Of a stretch of DNA of 64,000 nt, positions 1 to 12,500 are shown in pieces (positions within the stretch are counted from its first letter, which is position 1; the number at the start of each line of letters is the position of its first letter). The stretch is taken from NCBI RefSeq assembly GCF_004138215.1, contig NZ_RYYS01000050.1, positions 1 through 64,000 on the forward strand, given 5' to 3'. The notes beneath the pieces are model-generated. The model searched no databases. It was not told where the DNA came from and was given only the letters and a program-made list of their open reading frames with translations. Source of the DNA: Anaerophilus nitritigenes. Lineage in GTDB: Bacteria; Bacillota; Clostridia; Peptostreptococcales; Thermotaleaceae. A program made the translations under genes and the position numbers.

Positions 1-1
1 C

Positions 2-295
2 AGTGGAAGAAGTGCTACTGTATTTGATCCAAATGGAAACATTACAAGAGAAGAAATGGCAACGATTATTGGAAAAGTACTTACACAAAAAGGCAAAGAA
101 AAAGCAAATGTCAACGAATTAGAAAGGTTTAGTGACAAAATAAATATAGCTCCTTGGGCAGATGAGAATGTATCATTATGCGTAAAGGAAAAAATCATAA
201 ATGGAATGCCAGATAATACACTTATGCCAAAACAAAATGCCAATAGAGCTCAAGGTGCTGTAATGCTTTATAAACTCTATCAATCTATACAATAA
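2..295 (+). CDS. C-terminal end of an SLH-domain surface protein (5' end outside window)
   Basis: The frame is open from the first bases of the window, so this is the last 97 residues of a longer gene. It contains the end of one S-layer homology repeat (FDPNGNITREEMA), then most of another ending in NRAQGAVMLYKLY. SLH repeats bind pyruvylated wall polymers and hold exported proteins on the cell surface. The fragment matches the last two SLH repeats of the protein encoded at 15461-18256 almost residue for residue, so the two genes are paralogues, and both end in similar hairpin terminators. The upstream domains cannot be seen. From its neighbours I infer another toroid/DUF4430 surface protein. 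Confidence 0.85.
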   Translation, partial: SGRSATVFDPNGNITREEMATIIGKVLTQKGKEKANVNELERFSDKINIAPWADENVSLCVKEKIINGMPDNTLMPKQNANRAQGAVMLYKLYQSIQ

Positions 296-298
296 ATT

Positions 299-328
299 AA
301 AAACACTAGCATCTGCTAGTGTTTTTAA
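299..328 (+). terminator. Rho-independent terminator of the SLH gene
   Basis: The inverted repeat AAACACTAGC / GCTAGTGTTT has a 4-base loop and a T-rich tail directly after the stop codon. It resembles the terminator at 18267-18297 after the paralogous gene. The following 260 bases up to the next gene are very A+T-rich; a TATAAT at 429-434 is the only promoter-like element I see, and I see no riboswitch. Confidence 0.85.
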
Positions 329-594
329 TTAGATAAAAAATAAAAAAAGTATAAACTGTATATTTATAATTTGTATTATAGATTATAAAACGGAACATAT
401 TGTTTTAAAATGAAAAATATGGTAACGTTATAATGGAATTTAGATGATGTTATTTCTTGTGAATAGGATAAGAAGATTAAAGACATTACTATAAAATATT
501 TTATGATTTTAAAATATATAGTAGTTTATGTAAAGCATTTTTTCTTATGGAGAAGATGATTTTTTAATAATATGAATAAGGAGGAAGTGAAAAA

Positions 595-2832
595 ATGTCA
601 AATAAAAAATGGAGAAAGCAGTTAGCTTTATATCTTAGCTTTATCATGATTTTCTCAGTATTTAGTTCGATATGCGTCTGGGCAGATGAAGGGTTAAATC
701 AAGATATTACAAAAAATGAAGTTTTAAAAATTTCCAAAGAAGAAAATATGACTAAAACTAAAGAATCACTAAATAAAGTGGTTGAATATTATAGAAAAAA
801 TCAACCTACAATGCCAATGGATGATTGGGAAGCCTTTGTTGCTTTATGGGCAGCAGGAGAAAACTTTGAAAAATCTCCATGGAAAAATTATTCGTGGAAA
901 AAGAAAGATCCAGGTTTTAGTGCTACAGTTGGTGGTAACGATCATATTCATCATATTTTTAGTTTGTTAGGAGTAGGTAAAAATCCTGCAAAGGCATTCG
1001 AAACAAATAGAAATCTTTTTGCTGAATTAGCAGCTCAACAAAATAAAAAAGGAAGCTTTGGAACAATAGGTAAAACAGTATGGGCAATAGTTGCTTTAGA
1101 TGTAGGTGTAGAATTAGGGGTAGATGTAGGTGTATGGAATGAAGAAAATAGAGAAAAAGCTATTGAAGCATTAATAAAAGAACAAAATGACAACGGAAGC
1201 TTTGGATCTTTTAGTAATATTGATAATACAGGTTGGGCATTGATTGTATTATCAAAATCAAAAGGAGAAGAAGTACAAGAAAGTATTCAAAAAGCTAAAG
1301 AATACTTAAAGAGTATGCAGTTAGATAATGGGGCCTTTGGTGGAAAGGGTCAGTGGGATCAAGAAAATTCGAATAGTATTGCTTGTGCAATTCAAGGTTT
1401 GGTAGCAATCGGAGAGAATGTTGTTGATGCAAATGGATATTGGGCAGTAAATGGAAAAACCCCAGTAAATGCTCTTTTAAAATATCAAAATAGAGATGGT
1501 TCTTTTAGATGGAAATTAGATGATGGCGGATCTGTAGGTATGGCAACAAAGCAAGCCGCAATAGCTGTATGTGACATGGTTCATCAAAGTTCAACTTGGT
1601 ATAGATTAGGACAAATTAAATTTCAAGATGACACATCAAAACCAGAAATAAATAAAGAAGAATTAACTAAGGCAATAGAAGTAGCTAATAAAAATAAAGA
1701 TTCAGTAGTCATAAGTGTAGAGGGACAAGATGTATCATTAAAAGATGTGTGGGTAACAGAAAAAGATGTAAAAGATTATGTAACTGAAATAAAAAAAGCT
1801 CAAACAATATCTTATAAAGCAAATGCTACACAAGAAGAGGTAGACAATGCACTAGCTTTATTAAACATAGCTACACAAACGTTTAATAAAGCTAAGAAAA
1901 ATGGGAAAAAAGAAGGAGTAGAACAAGAATATGTAACTATATCTATAGAGAAATTTACTTTAGGACAAGGATACTACAAAGAGCCAATAAAAATGCCTTT
2001 GAATAAAGGCGATAATGGAGCAAAAATGATAACAAGGCTAATAGGAGAAGGAAATTATAAACATACAGGAAAAATTGATCGAGAATTTTATCTAGCTAAA
2101 GTAAGAGATGATGATAAAAGTCAAGTTAAAATTCCACAATATATTTTAGATAAAGTTGAAAAAGAAATAGGATCAAAAAAAGAAGAAGAGTGGCTTGGAG
2201 AATTTGACTATACTTCTATGTCTGGTTGGATGTATTCTGTGAATAATAAAATTGTTAATTATGGTTTTTCAAATTATATACCAAAGAATGGAGATGTTAT
2301 TAGATGTCAGTTTACTGTATATGGACTTGGTGCTGATCTTGGAGGTACAGATTTTATGGGAGAAGATCCTTATATTACTCCTGCTAATAAAGATGCTTTA
2401 ACAGCAAAAATTGCTGAGATTAACAGTGATTGGGCTAAAAATAAGATTCTTTCCAATACATTAGTATTAAAAGCATATCATCATGCCTATGATGTACTAA
2501 AAAATATGGAAGGCAGTCAAGAAAGTGTAGATGATGCTTTGTTACACCTTGATAAAGCATTAGTAGGCGAAGAAGAAAAACCAATAGAAATAGTAGTAGA
2601 GGGTTTAAATCATAATATGAAAGTTAATAAACCCAAAATGAGCTTTAAAGCTTATGCAAAAGACAATGAAAGTAGTATTGTTGTAATTCTTAATGATAAA
2701 ATAATAAAAGAACAAGGTGGACAATACAATGTTACCTTTAAAAAAGGAAAAAATACACTTATCATTAAAGCAGTAGATCAAGAAAATAAATATAATTCAG
2801 TAATAAAAATATCAAAACATATAATAGAGTAG
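595..2832 (+). CDS. Secreted transcobalamin-like protein (toroid + DUF4430), probable corrinoid-binding
   Basis: 745 residues with a strong ribosome binding site (AAGGAGGAAG). Residues 1-31 form a signal peptide (basic start, hydrophobic core, cut near VWA/DE). Residues about 55-340 are an alpha/alpha toroid with QxxxGxF-type repeats such as EQNDNGSFGSF and YQNRDGSFRW, as in squalene-cyclase-like and transcobalamin N-terminal domains. After a FIVAR-like helical stretch (about 350-440), residues 443-581 are a DUF4430 domain with the hallmark SGWMYSVNNK and NGDVIRCQFT. A second FIVAR-like segment and an Ig/cadherin-like domain (663-745) end the protein. Toroid plus DUF4430 is the domain order of intrinsic factor and transcobalamin, so I infer cobalamin or corrinoid binding. 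There are no SLH repeats, lipobox or sortase motif, so it may be released or held by a partner. No riboswitch is visible directly upstream. Confidence 0.8.
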   Translation: MSNKKWRKQLALYLSFIMIFSVFSSICVWADEGLNQDITKNEVLKISKEENMTKTKESLNKVVEYYRKNQPTMPMDDWEAFVALWAAGENFEKSPWKNYSWKKKDPGFSATVGGNDHIHHIFSLLGVGKNPAKAFETNRNLFAELAAQQNKKGSFGTIGKTVWAIVALDVGVELGVDVGVWNEENREKAIEALIKEQNDNGSFGSFSNIDNTGWALIVLSKSKGEEVQESIQKAKEYLKSMQLDNGAFGGKGQWDQENSNSIACAIQGLVAIGENVVDANGYWAVNGKTPVNALLKYQNRDGSFRWKLDDGGSVGMATKQAAIAVCDMVHQSSTWYRLGQIKFQDDTSKPEINKEELTKAIEVANKNKDSVVISVEGQDVSLKDVWVTEKDVKDYVTEIKKAQTISYKANATQEEVDNALALLNIATQTFNKAKKNGKKEGVEQEYVTISIEKFTLGQGYYKEPIKMPLNKGDNGAKMITRLIGEGNYKHTGKIDREFYLAKVRDDDKSQVKIPQYILDKVEKEIGSKKEEEWLGEFDYTSMSGWMYSVNNKIVNYGFSNYIPKNGDVIRCQFTVYGLGADLGGTDFMGEDPYITPANKDALTAKIAEINSDWAKNKILSNTLVLKAYHHAYDVLKNMEGSQESVDDALLHLDKALVGEEEKPIEIVVEGLNHNMKVNKPKMSFKAYAKDNESSIVVILNDKIIKEQGGQYNVTFKKGKNTLIIKAVDQENKYNSVIKISKHIIE

Positions 2833-3028
2833 AAGAATTATTTCATGAGTAATTATGATAAAAAATATAAATTTTATTGAATAATGTTTTATATTATGGA
2901 AGAATATAAAGAAAATTTTTAAAAATATGTAACATATTGGTTGAAAAAGAAACTAGAATATGAAATAATATTTATAGAGATGAATAAAATTATATTTGAA
3001 TAGATTCTTATATAAAATTACATATTAT

Positions 3029-3193
3029 TTTTTAGGTTCTTTGATGTATACATCAAAGATGAAAAAGGGAATTAGGTGAAAATCCTAAACGGTCCGGCCA
3101 CTGTAAGTGGGAAGCTACCTTTGATATACCACTGGGAAACTGGGAAGGTAAAGGAAAGCGTTGATCCACAAGTCAGGAGACCTGCCTAAAAAG
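3029..3193 (+). promoter_or_regulatory. Cobalamin (B12) riboswitch aptamer
   Basis: All the conserved boxes occur in order: GGGAA-TTAGGTGAAAATCC, ACGG-TCC, the core GGCCACTGTAA, then GGGAAG, and finally the B12-box AGTCAGGAGACCTGCC at about 3171-3186. The ends pair as P1 (TTTTTAGG at about 3029-3036 with CCTAAAAA at 3185-3192). It lies in the 706-base gap before the giant gene, with an intrinsic terminator 82 bases downstream. B12 riboswitches normally switch off corrinoid uptake or synthesis genes when adenosyl- or methyl-cobalamin is plentiful. It therefore ties the giant surface protein, and by inference this gene family, to corrinoid metabolism. Confidence 0.95.
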
Positions 3194-3274
3194 TGTAGCA
3201 TTTAACCTTCCGAGGAAAGGTGATATGCAAGGTAAAATAAGAAAATATAAATATAAGTGAAATGTACTTATGTT

Positions 3275-3316
3275 AAAAAAGCCTTGACTTTCATTAGGAA
3301 GTCAAGGCTTTTTTAT
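3275..3316 (+). terminator. Riboswitch expression-platform terminator
   Basis: A 16-bp stem with an 8-base loop (AAAAAAGCCTTGACTT / AAGTCAAGGCTTTTTT) ends in a T run. Its position after the B12 aptamer and before the giant gene fits a transcription-termination OFF switch. I could not identify the antiterminator pairing with certainty. Confidence 0.9.
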
Positions 3317-3363
3317 AGAAAAGTATAGATGTTTTTTTGTGATTTTATTTTAAACTTCACCCT

Positions 3364-3399
3364 TTGACAGATAAATTTTCGACAAATTTGTTATATAAA
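3364..3399 (+). promoter_or_regulatory. Possible second promoter with Spo0A-box-like site, downstream of the riboswitch
   Basis: TTGACA (3364-3369) precedes TATATA/TATAAA (3392-3399) at the unusually long spacing of 22-24 bases. Between them lies ATTTTCGACAAAT (3375-3387), whose complement contains TGTCGAA, the Spo0A box. Long spacers combined with 0A boxes occur at some Spo0A-activated promoters such as Bacillus spoIIG. If real, it would give transcription of the giant gene independent of the riboswitch. Inference from motifs only. Confidence 0.3.
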
Positions 3400-3432
3400 A
3401 TGATTGTAATCACAAAGGGAACATTTATACAA

Positions 3433-3463
3433 AAAGTCCTAATAAAATAAAAATTAGGACTTT
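3433..3463 (+). other. Leader hairpin before the giant gene
   Basis: AAAGTCCTAAT and ATTAGGACTTT form a perfect 11-bp inverted repeat with a 9-base loop, 75 bases before the start codon. It lacks a proper T run (TTTCCTATT follows), so it may stabilise the mRNA or act as a weak terminator. Confidence 0.5.
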
Positions 3464-3538
3464 CCTATTGCTTTTATTTATTATTATGAAAGGAGAAGAA
3501 GAATGAAAACAAAATTACAATAAAAAAGGAGGACGGTC

Positions 3539-6500
3539 ATGAAAAAATCTATTAGTATACTTTTAGCAGTTGCAATGTTTTTTTCGTATATACCAGGGAT
3601 TGACAATTTAATGTATGTTTATGGACAACAAACAGTAACAGATCATGTATATGAAAAAGAGAAAACGACAACTGAGGATGTCTATGAAGAGAATGGCTAC
3701 AAAAAAGAAGTAGAAGAGGTGATAGAAAAGGTTGAAATACAGCCTCTTATGGAAGAACCAAAGACATTAAATTATAAAAGTGAGATTGATGATGCACTAG
3801 AAAAATTAAAGGAGTATTATAAAAATGAATCATTAGATTACATATCAGCTATGGCATATCGTCATTCAAGTAAAAACTTAAATGAAGACATAAAAATTAT
3901 TAAGAACAATTTAAGAAAATATGAACCTAAAAATGAATTTAATTGCTATAAGGGAATCATGGAAGCTATTTCTATAGATCATGATCCTAGAGCTTTTGAT
4001 TATAAAGGAGATATTGTAAATTATGTAGATGTTCTTGCACAAAAGCAAAAACCAACAGGAGAATTTACTACTCTTACAGATGGATTATCCTATTCTATAC
4101 TAGCATTAGATTTGGCAAGTGCAGACTATGATAAAGAAAAAGCAGTAGAAGCTTTAAAAAATAAATTTGAAATAAAAAAAGATCAAGCTTATATAAAGGG
4201 AACTAGTAGTGCTGATTTAAAACAGACTGCTTTAGCTATGATTGCTTTGTCTAATCATAAAGATCATGTAGGAGTTCCTAATTTATTGAAAAAATGTGTA
4301 AATTATATAAAAGTATCTCAACAGAATGATGGAGGATTTGGAAATTATTCAACTGACCCAGAAACATTAGGAAAAGTAATTCAAGGATTGATTGCAGTAG
4401 AAGAAGATCCATTAACTGGAGATTATGTAAAAAATAAAAAAAACATAATGGATGTATTGATGGAATATCAAAATGAAGATGGAGGATTTAGAAAAGGTGC
4501 ATGGAAGGCTCCATCAGATACAAAATCTACAGAAGCAGCTTTTGCAGCCTTGGCAGATTTGGATAGAAATGAGTCTATGTATCATGCTTTAAAAATAAAG
4601 CTAGGAGATGTAGCATCTAAAATTGAGATTAAAGCAGAAAAAACTGAAATCATCAAAGGAAAGAGCATAAAACTTCAAGCTAAGGTTCTAGATAATGAAG
4701 ATAGATTGGTAACAGGACAAAAAATAAAATGGACAAGTTCTAATCCAAATATCTTAGAAATTGAAAAAGGAGTAGTTACAGCAAAAGAAAAAGGAGATTC
4801 AATTATCACAGCACAAATAGAAGAAAATGCTTCTATCAAAGGATTTATAAATATAAAAGTAGTAGATGCAAAGCCATCTTTTATAAAAATTTATTTAAAG
4901 GATCAACAGATCAAAGATATTAAAATCAAAAAAGATGAGATTATTGAAATTACTGCTAAAGTATTTGATCAAGATGAAGTAGAAATAAAGGATAAAGAAA
5001 TTATATGGAGCGTAGAAGATGAAAATAAGCTTGTAAAAATAGAAAAAGGAAAAATTACAGGCTTATCAAAGGGAAATACAAGTATAAAAGCTTTATGTGA
5101 AGGAATAGAAGAAATCTGTAATATAGAAGTTGTTACAATTAATGATATAGCAAAAGATGTATTAGATGAAGTAAAAGGTTTCTATCAAGATAAATCACAA
5201 TATTCTGAGATAGAGGCTTTAGGTTTAAGTTATATAGGAGAAGACAAAAAAGTAATAGGAGAAAAAATTAAAATAGATAATAATTTATATACTCCTAATG
5301 CTTATGCTAAAAATATAATGATGTTGATTGCAGCAGGATTAGATCCAAGGGATTATAAGGGACATAATTATGTAGAAGAATTGTCAAGATCTCAAAATGA
5401 TACAGGATATTTTAAAATAGGTAGTAGCTTTACTTATCCAACAAAGGCAGAAGATATGATTTTACCAATTATAGCATTAGATATGGCAGGTGCAGTATAC
5501 AATAAAGAAAAAGCAATAAGCTTTTTACAAAATACAGCAAAGACAGATAAAGATAGCAAATATTTTGATAAAAGCTATAATTATAATCAAATGGAAATGA
5601 CAGCTATGGCAATGATAGCTATGTCTAATCACATGGAAATAGATGGAGTAAAAGAGCTAGTACAAGAATGTAAAATATATCTTAGAAAATATCAAAGTAA
5701 AGAAGGCGCAATAACTGCACCATCTGGAAGTAATGGATATTTAGAAGATAATTGTAAAGCTACGTCAGTTACTATACAAGCTCTTTTATCAATAGAAGAA
5801 GATCCTTTTTCAGATGAGTTTAAGAAAAATGGAAACTCACTACTAGATGGACTACTAACATTTAAAAAAGAAAATAAATTTAAAGAAAAAAAATCTGATT
5901 TTATTACAGATGACAAAGCTACAGCTTTAGCTTTTGCAGCTATGACAGATATTTATACGGGTAAATCTATGTATAAAGAAATAAAGATACAAATAGGAAA
6001 CCCTGAAAAAGTAGAGATTCAAGCAGAAAACGATCAAAAAGAGCTCAAGATAGGAAAAAAATTAAAATTATCAGCAAAAGCATTAGATAAAGACGGTAAG
6101 CTTGTACCTTCTCAACAATTTACATGGTCTGTAAGTGATCCAGCTATTGCAACGATAAATGCAAACACAGGAGAAGTTACAGCTATAGGTTCAGGAACAG
6201 TAGTTATTACGGCTATGGTGAAAGATTTTAAAAGTGCTAAAAATACTTTTGAATTAAAGATTATTACTGTAAATCCTAACAAAATAGAAGTATCTGTAGA
6301 TCAAGATATTAAAGAAATAGAAGAAGGTAAAAAGATAAAAATCAATTCAAAGGTATATGATACAGATGATGATTCTGTTGAAAACTATCCTGTAGAATGG
6401 ACTGTTGCTCCTAATGATTTAGCAAGTATTGATTCATCGGGTATTGTAACAGCTCTAAAAGAAGGAATAATCAAAATAACAGGAACTGTACAAAAAGAAG

Positions 6501-9500
6501 ATGGACAAGAAATTCAAGGTGAAGTAACTTTAACAATTGTTAAAGGAAAAACAAATGAAGAAAAAATTAATGAAGCCATTCATGATGTAAAAGAATATTT
6601 TAACAAACAAGATTCATATGATTTTATCACATCTTTAGGACTTAGATTTACAGATGAGAATATAAGTGACATAAGTTCTAAAAAGAATATTTATTCCTAT
6701 AGAAATCTCGAAAATGATGCAAAAAATATTATTAATATTATTGCAACAAATGAAGATCCTAAAAATTATAAAGGTAAAAACTATATAGATTTTATTTTAA
6801 ATGATAAATCTAAGTTTTATAATGATTCTAATGCTGGATCTATAACAAAAGCTATCATTGCCCTTGATATGGCAGGAGAAAGCTATGAAGAAAAAGAAGC
6901 TATTGATGCTTTAATAGGAAAGATTACAAAGGATAATGACCAATACTATATAGCAGGAAGATTTGCTATAGAGGATACATCTTATGCATTGATTGCTCTT
7001 TCTAATCATAAAGAAAAATTAGGTGCACAAGAAGCTATAGAAGGAATTAAAAAATATTTAAAAGAACAACAAGATGAAAATGGATTCATTGAAAGCTGTT
7101 CAGATACTGCAATTGTCATTCAAGCTTTAATAGCAATAGGTGAAAATCCATTTTCAGATGAATGGACAAAAATTGATGGATACGGAAATAAAATTACTCT
7201 ATTAGATGCTATTTTATCATGTAAAGATGGGGAGCAGTTTAAATCAAAACCTTCTTCAACGTTTAAATCAAAACCTGCAACATCGTATTCATTAGCAGCA
7301 TTAGGAGATTTAGCTAAAAATAAATCAATGTATCATGAGTTAAAATATGTACCAGCAGGAAAAGCAAAGAGTATAAAAATTAACTCAGAGAATTTAAATC
7401 TTTTTGTAGGAGAAGAAAAATCTATAGAGGTACAAGCTTTTGATGAAAACAATGTATTAGTAAAAAATGCACAGATAATTTGGGAGAGCTTAACTTCTAC
7501 GATTGTGGAAGTTAAAGATGGAAAAATAAAGGCATTACAAATTGGAGAAGGAAAAGTAAAAGTAACATTACAAGAAAATAAAGATGTATTTGATGAAATC
7601 ACAGTAAAAGTTATTGAAAGTCAAGATATTAGCTTGAATGTAAAAGTAGCTATAGATAAATTAGTAGCTTTTTATGATCAACATGGCTCTTATGATTATA
7701 TGGCAGCATTAGCTTCCAAACATATAGGAGAAGAATTTAATGTAGATCAACAAAAAGTAGCGTCAAATTTAAGACTTTATAGAAAAGATTATGCAATCCA
7801 TTATGCAAAAAATATAATGGAAATTATAGCAGCAGGACAAAATCCTAGAGATTATAATCTAAAGGATGAAAAAGGAAATATTGTAGAAAGTAAAAACTAT
7901 GTACATAATCTTGAGAAGGCGCAAAAGAAAAACGGAGAATTTATAGTTCAACAAACAACAGATCAAGATAGTGTAGTTACTTTATCTTTATCTATTATGG
8001 CACTGGATATGGCAGATGGAAAATATAATGTAGAACAAGCTGTAAATAGACTTGTCAATATGATGAAAGATGAAAAATATCAAAAGGATGGTCTGTATAC
8101 AGAAATTGAAACAAAAGCATTAGCCATTACTGCTTTGTCTAAGCATAAAGATATAGATGGAGTAAAAGTTACTATTGAGGAATGTATTACTTATATTAAA
8201 GATAATCAAAATGAAGATGGTGGATTTGACCATGGTGGTTATAAAAACAATCCATTTGCTATAGGGACTGTTATTCAAGGACTTGTTGCAAATAAAATAG
8301 ATCCTATGAAGTGGGTCAAAAATGGAAAGAACATGGTACAAATTTTACTAGATCGTCAACTTGATAATGGTGGATTTGAATATAATGAGCAATTGCCTTC
8401 GACACCAAATAAAGAGATATTTGATGATTTTAAATGCACAGAAACGGCATTTGCAGCACTAGCAGATTTATATAAAAATAAATCTATGTATCACTCTATT
8501 GAAATTAAGAATGATGTAGATGATGAAATAGATGAAAAAATAAAAGAAGAAATAGAATTTTTAAATAAAGCGTATCAACAAAAGAAAATATTAGATTATT
8601 TATCTGCTTTATCAGGAAATTTATCAGGATTAGACAAACAATTGATACAAAATAAAATACCTGAAAATAAAAAAGCAGATAGAGCTCAGTTTGTATCAAA
8701 ACAAATTATGTGTTTAATCGGTGCAGGCTTAGATCCAAGAGGTGCATTGATCGAAAAGGATGAAGTGAAAAACTTTGTTCATGAGTTAGTATCTTCACAA
8801 ATGGTAAGTGGAGATAACAAAGGAGAATTTATACTAAAAGATAGCGATCAAAACTCTATTGAAGCTTTAGCATACTCTATCATAGCCCTTGATATGGCAG
8901 ATGGAAAATATGATCAAGAAGCAGCAGTAAAAAGACTTATTCAAATGCTTAATGATAAAGATTCTAAAACTTATAATGAAGTTACAACAGAAGCTTTAGT
9001 TTTAACAGCTTTATCAAGACATAACGATATAGATGAAGTAAAAGAAACAATTAAAAATTTAATACATTTCTTAAAATCTAAACAAAATGAAGATGGTGGA
9101 TTTGATACTAAATCAAGATCGTTAGGATTAAAAAATAGTACGATAGCAACAGGTAGAGTGATTCAAGCATTGATAGCAAATGGTATTGATCCTATACATA
9201 GCAAAGAATGGATAAAAAATGATCAAACTATGTTGGATGGGTTGTTAAAAAATAAAATATTACAAGACAATCCAGAAAAATGTGGTTATGGAAAAGGTGG
9301 AGGACAAGGAGAAGCATATTTACATGCTGATTCAACTCATCAAGCATTTGCAGCTTTAGTAGATCTTTATAATCACGAATCTATGTTTGAAAAACTTGCT
9401 ATCAAAAATGATGGACCAGAGATCACATCAAAAGAAAGAATTGATAAGCTCATTAAAGCAGTAAACTCCTACTATCAAACAGATTATTTTATACAAAACC

Positions 9501-12500
9501 AAGGAAATTTAAATGCCTTAGAAACAGCAACATTAAAAAGAGCAGGAGTAGATTTAAGTAAATGGAGTACAGATATAAAACATACTACAAAGTATGATAC
9601 AACCTTAAAAAATCTATCTAGTATCATTACGCAAGTATCTATTTTATTAGATATACAAAAAGATCCAAAAGATTTTGAAGGAAAGAATTTGGTACAAGAA
9701 ATTGTAGATAAGCTGGATCAAAGTACAAATCCAAATGAATATATCAATGCTGTAACAATTTTGGATAAATATAATGAAAAATATCCAGATCAAAAGGCAG
9801 TATATAGTATAGAAAAAACTATCAAAAAGATTATTTCAAATCAAACAGATGATGGAGGATTTGCACTAAGAAAAAATATATCAAATCCTAGAACTACAGG
9901 AGATGCATTGCTTGCATTAAGTAAGCACAAAGATATAGAAGGAGTAGAAGAAAGTATTAATAAGGCTGTATCTTATCTTCAATCTATCCAAAAAGAAGAT
10001 GGAGGATTATACGATAACGTATATATTACAGGATATCATGCAGATGTAGTGAGAGGACTTTTATCAGTAGAAGAAGATTTAAAATCACAAAAATGGATGA
10101 AGTCAGGCAAAAATCCAATAGATGCATTGTTTATACTATGGAAAGAAAATAACTCCTTTGATAATCAAAAAGGAGAAAGTATAAACAATAGAGGATGGAT
10201 AGAAGCTACACAAAAAGCATTGTATACATTGATAGACTTACAAGAAGCTGGATATGAAAATTACTATGTAAAAGATGTAAAAATATCAAGTGAGATTCAA
10301 GAACCAGAACAGACTAGTACTGTTTATACAGCTATTGTTGTACCAGAAAGCGGAAAATATGTAGCATATTCTAAACCACAACAAGTGACTATTAGTACAA
10401 AAGAGCATAATGGAGGACTTACTGCATTTGGAGCATTACAAGCTACTACTACTTTATATAAAGCCATAGGTGGATTTGTTACAGAAATATATGGCATCCA
10501 AAACAAAGGTATGGGTGGCTGGATGTTTACTTTAAACGGAAAAGTAAGTGACGAATATGCAGATAAAACTATTGTAAAAGATGGAGATCAAATTATTTGG
10601 TACTATAGTTCAGAAGGAATGGAAGGAAAAGTTCCAAGATGGGATGAAATAGAAGGTGAAATTTCTAAAGAATTAAAGCTTATTGTAGATGGAATCTCTG
10701 ATCAAATGATTGTAAATAAAGAAGAAATAGTATTTACAGCAAAAGCTTCAGAACAAGAAGTAAATATTATAGTAAAACTTGGGGATATAGTCATTAAACC
10801 AGATAAAGACCATCAATATAAGGTACTTTTACAAAATGGAGAAAATAATATTATTATAGAAGCAATACACAAAGAAAAGAAAATACAAAATGTATACAAA
10901 GTGATATATATAAAATCAAGCAAATTTGCAACAAAACTAATAGAGTATACACCAGCTCCAGGACAATTTATCAATTCAAAATTTGGAACGATAGAAGATG
11001 CAAAATCAACTTTAAATGGAAAAAATGGGTTGATATCTTTAGGAGGATTTGGAGGATCTATTGTATATGGTTTTGATCATCCAATTAAAAATAAAAAAGG
11101 AGCTTGTGATTTTAAAGTATATGGAAATGCATTTAAAGGTAATGAAGAACCTGCTGGCATAGCTGTTATGAAGGATGAAAATAAAAATGGACTAGCAGAT
11201 GATACGTGGTACTATTTATCAGGATCAGAATACAACAAAAAAGGAACTATAAAAAATTATCAAGTAACTTATAAAAATCCAAAAAGTGCAAAAGATGTAG
11301 AATGGATAGATAATCAAGGAAATAGTGGAGTAATCAAACAAAACAGTGATCATAAACAAGCTTATTATCCATCAAAAGAAAACTTTCCACATATTAACCA
11401 AAATGAATATACACTAAGTGGAATACGTATCAATACAAGAACTCCACAATGGGGATATGCAGATGTAACACCAGGTGGAGATGAAATGAATATTGACTGG
11501 GCAGTAGATGAGAATGGAAATAAAATAGACCTAGATGAAGTAGATTTTGTAAAAGTATATACAGCAGTACAAATGGATGCAGGTATGTTTGGAGAAGTAT
11601 CTTCAGAAGTATCAGGAATAGAAGTATTAGATAAAGTAGAAGAAGACCAAAACCCACTTGCAAAAGTTTCAGTTACTTGTGAGAAAGTCACTTCAAAAGA
11701 AGTAACTTTAAAATTCTCTACAAAGAATACATCAGCAATTGATCATTATAAAATATTTAGAGATCATTTTGATAAAGAAATAGCTATCTCTAAAAACAAT
11801 ATTTATATAGATAAAACAGTTGAACCTAATAAAGTTTATCAATATAAAATAAAAGCAGTAGATACTTTAGGCAATGAATCAGAGTTTAGCGATATATTAA
11901 AAGTCAAAACTTTAGCTGATGAAAACGGTAATGTTACACCGCCAGAGAATAAATCTATCAAAGTAAATGTAAGAGTAGAAGGAAATAAAAGTACAATGAT
12001 TCAACCAACAAAAGTATATCTAAGTGAAAGTGATTTAGATTTGAACAAATATGGTATTGATAGAATCTATAAAAACTATATGGCTATTCATCCGACAATA
12101 AAAACATTAGAAGAAAAAGGCATATCATATGATTGTAAAAATTCAGATTACAATTTTGTTACTATGATTAATGGATTAAAAATGAATACAGTCAACGAAG
12201 GAAAAGATGGTTGGATGTATTATGTAAATCACAAATTTGCAAATCGTGGATTAAGCGAATATTCTATTCATGATGGAGATAGTATAGTATGGTTTTTTGC
12301 TGAAGATCATACAAATTATTGGTATGCTTGGTTTGATAAGGAACAAATCAAAACAAAAACAGGACAAGACGTAGTACTAAATCTTCAAGGAAGTCATTAT
12401 GATATGGATAGTGGAAATGTTTTAACAACATCCATTCAGGATGCAACAATCCTTGTAAACAATGAAAAATATAAATGGAATGAAGAATTTGTAAAAACAG

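Noticed and set aside
3539-10310. Squalene-hopene cyclase or other terpene-cyclising enzyme activity for the toroid domains
   Set aside because: The repeats have the QxxDGxF pattern, but I see no DxDD acid motif, and the proteins have signal peptides, SLH anchors and a B12 riboswitch. The shared fold does not mean cyclase activity.
11365-11691. Minus-strand frame of 108 codons inside the giant gene, and several similar ones
   Set aside because: All are opposite a real, domain-rich coding frame, lack ribosome binding sites and show low-complexity Ser/Phe/Leu products.
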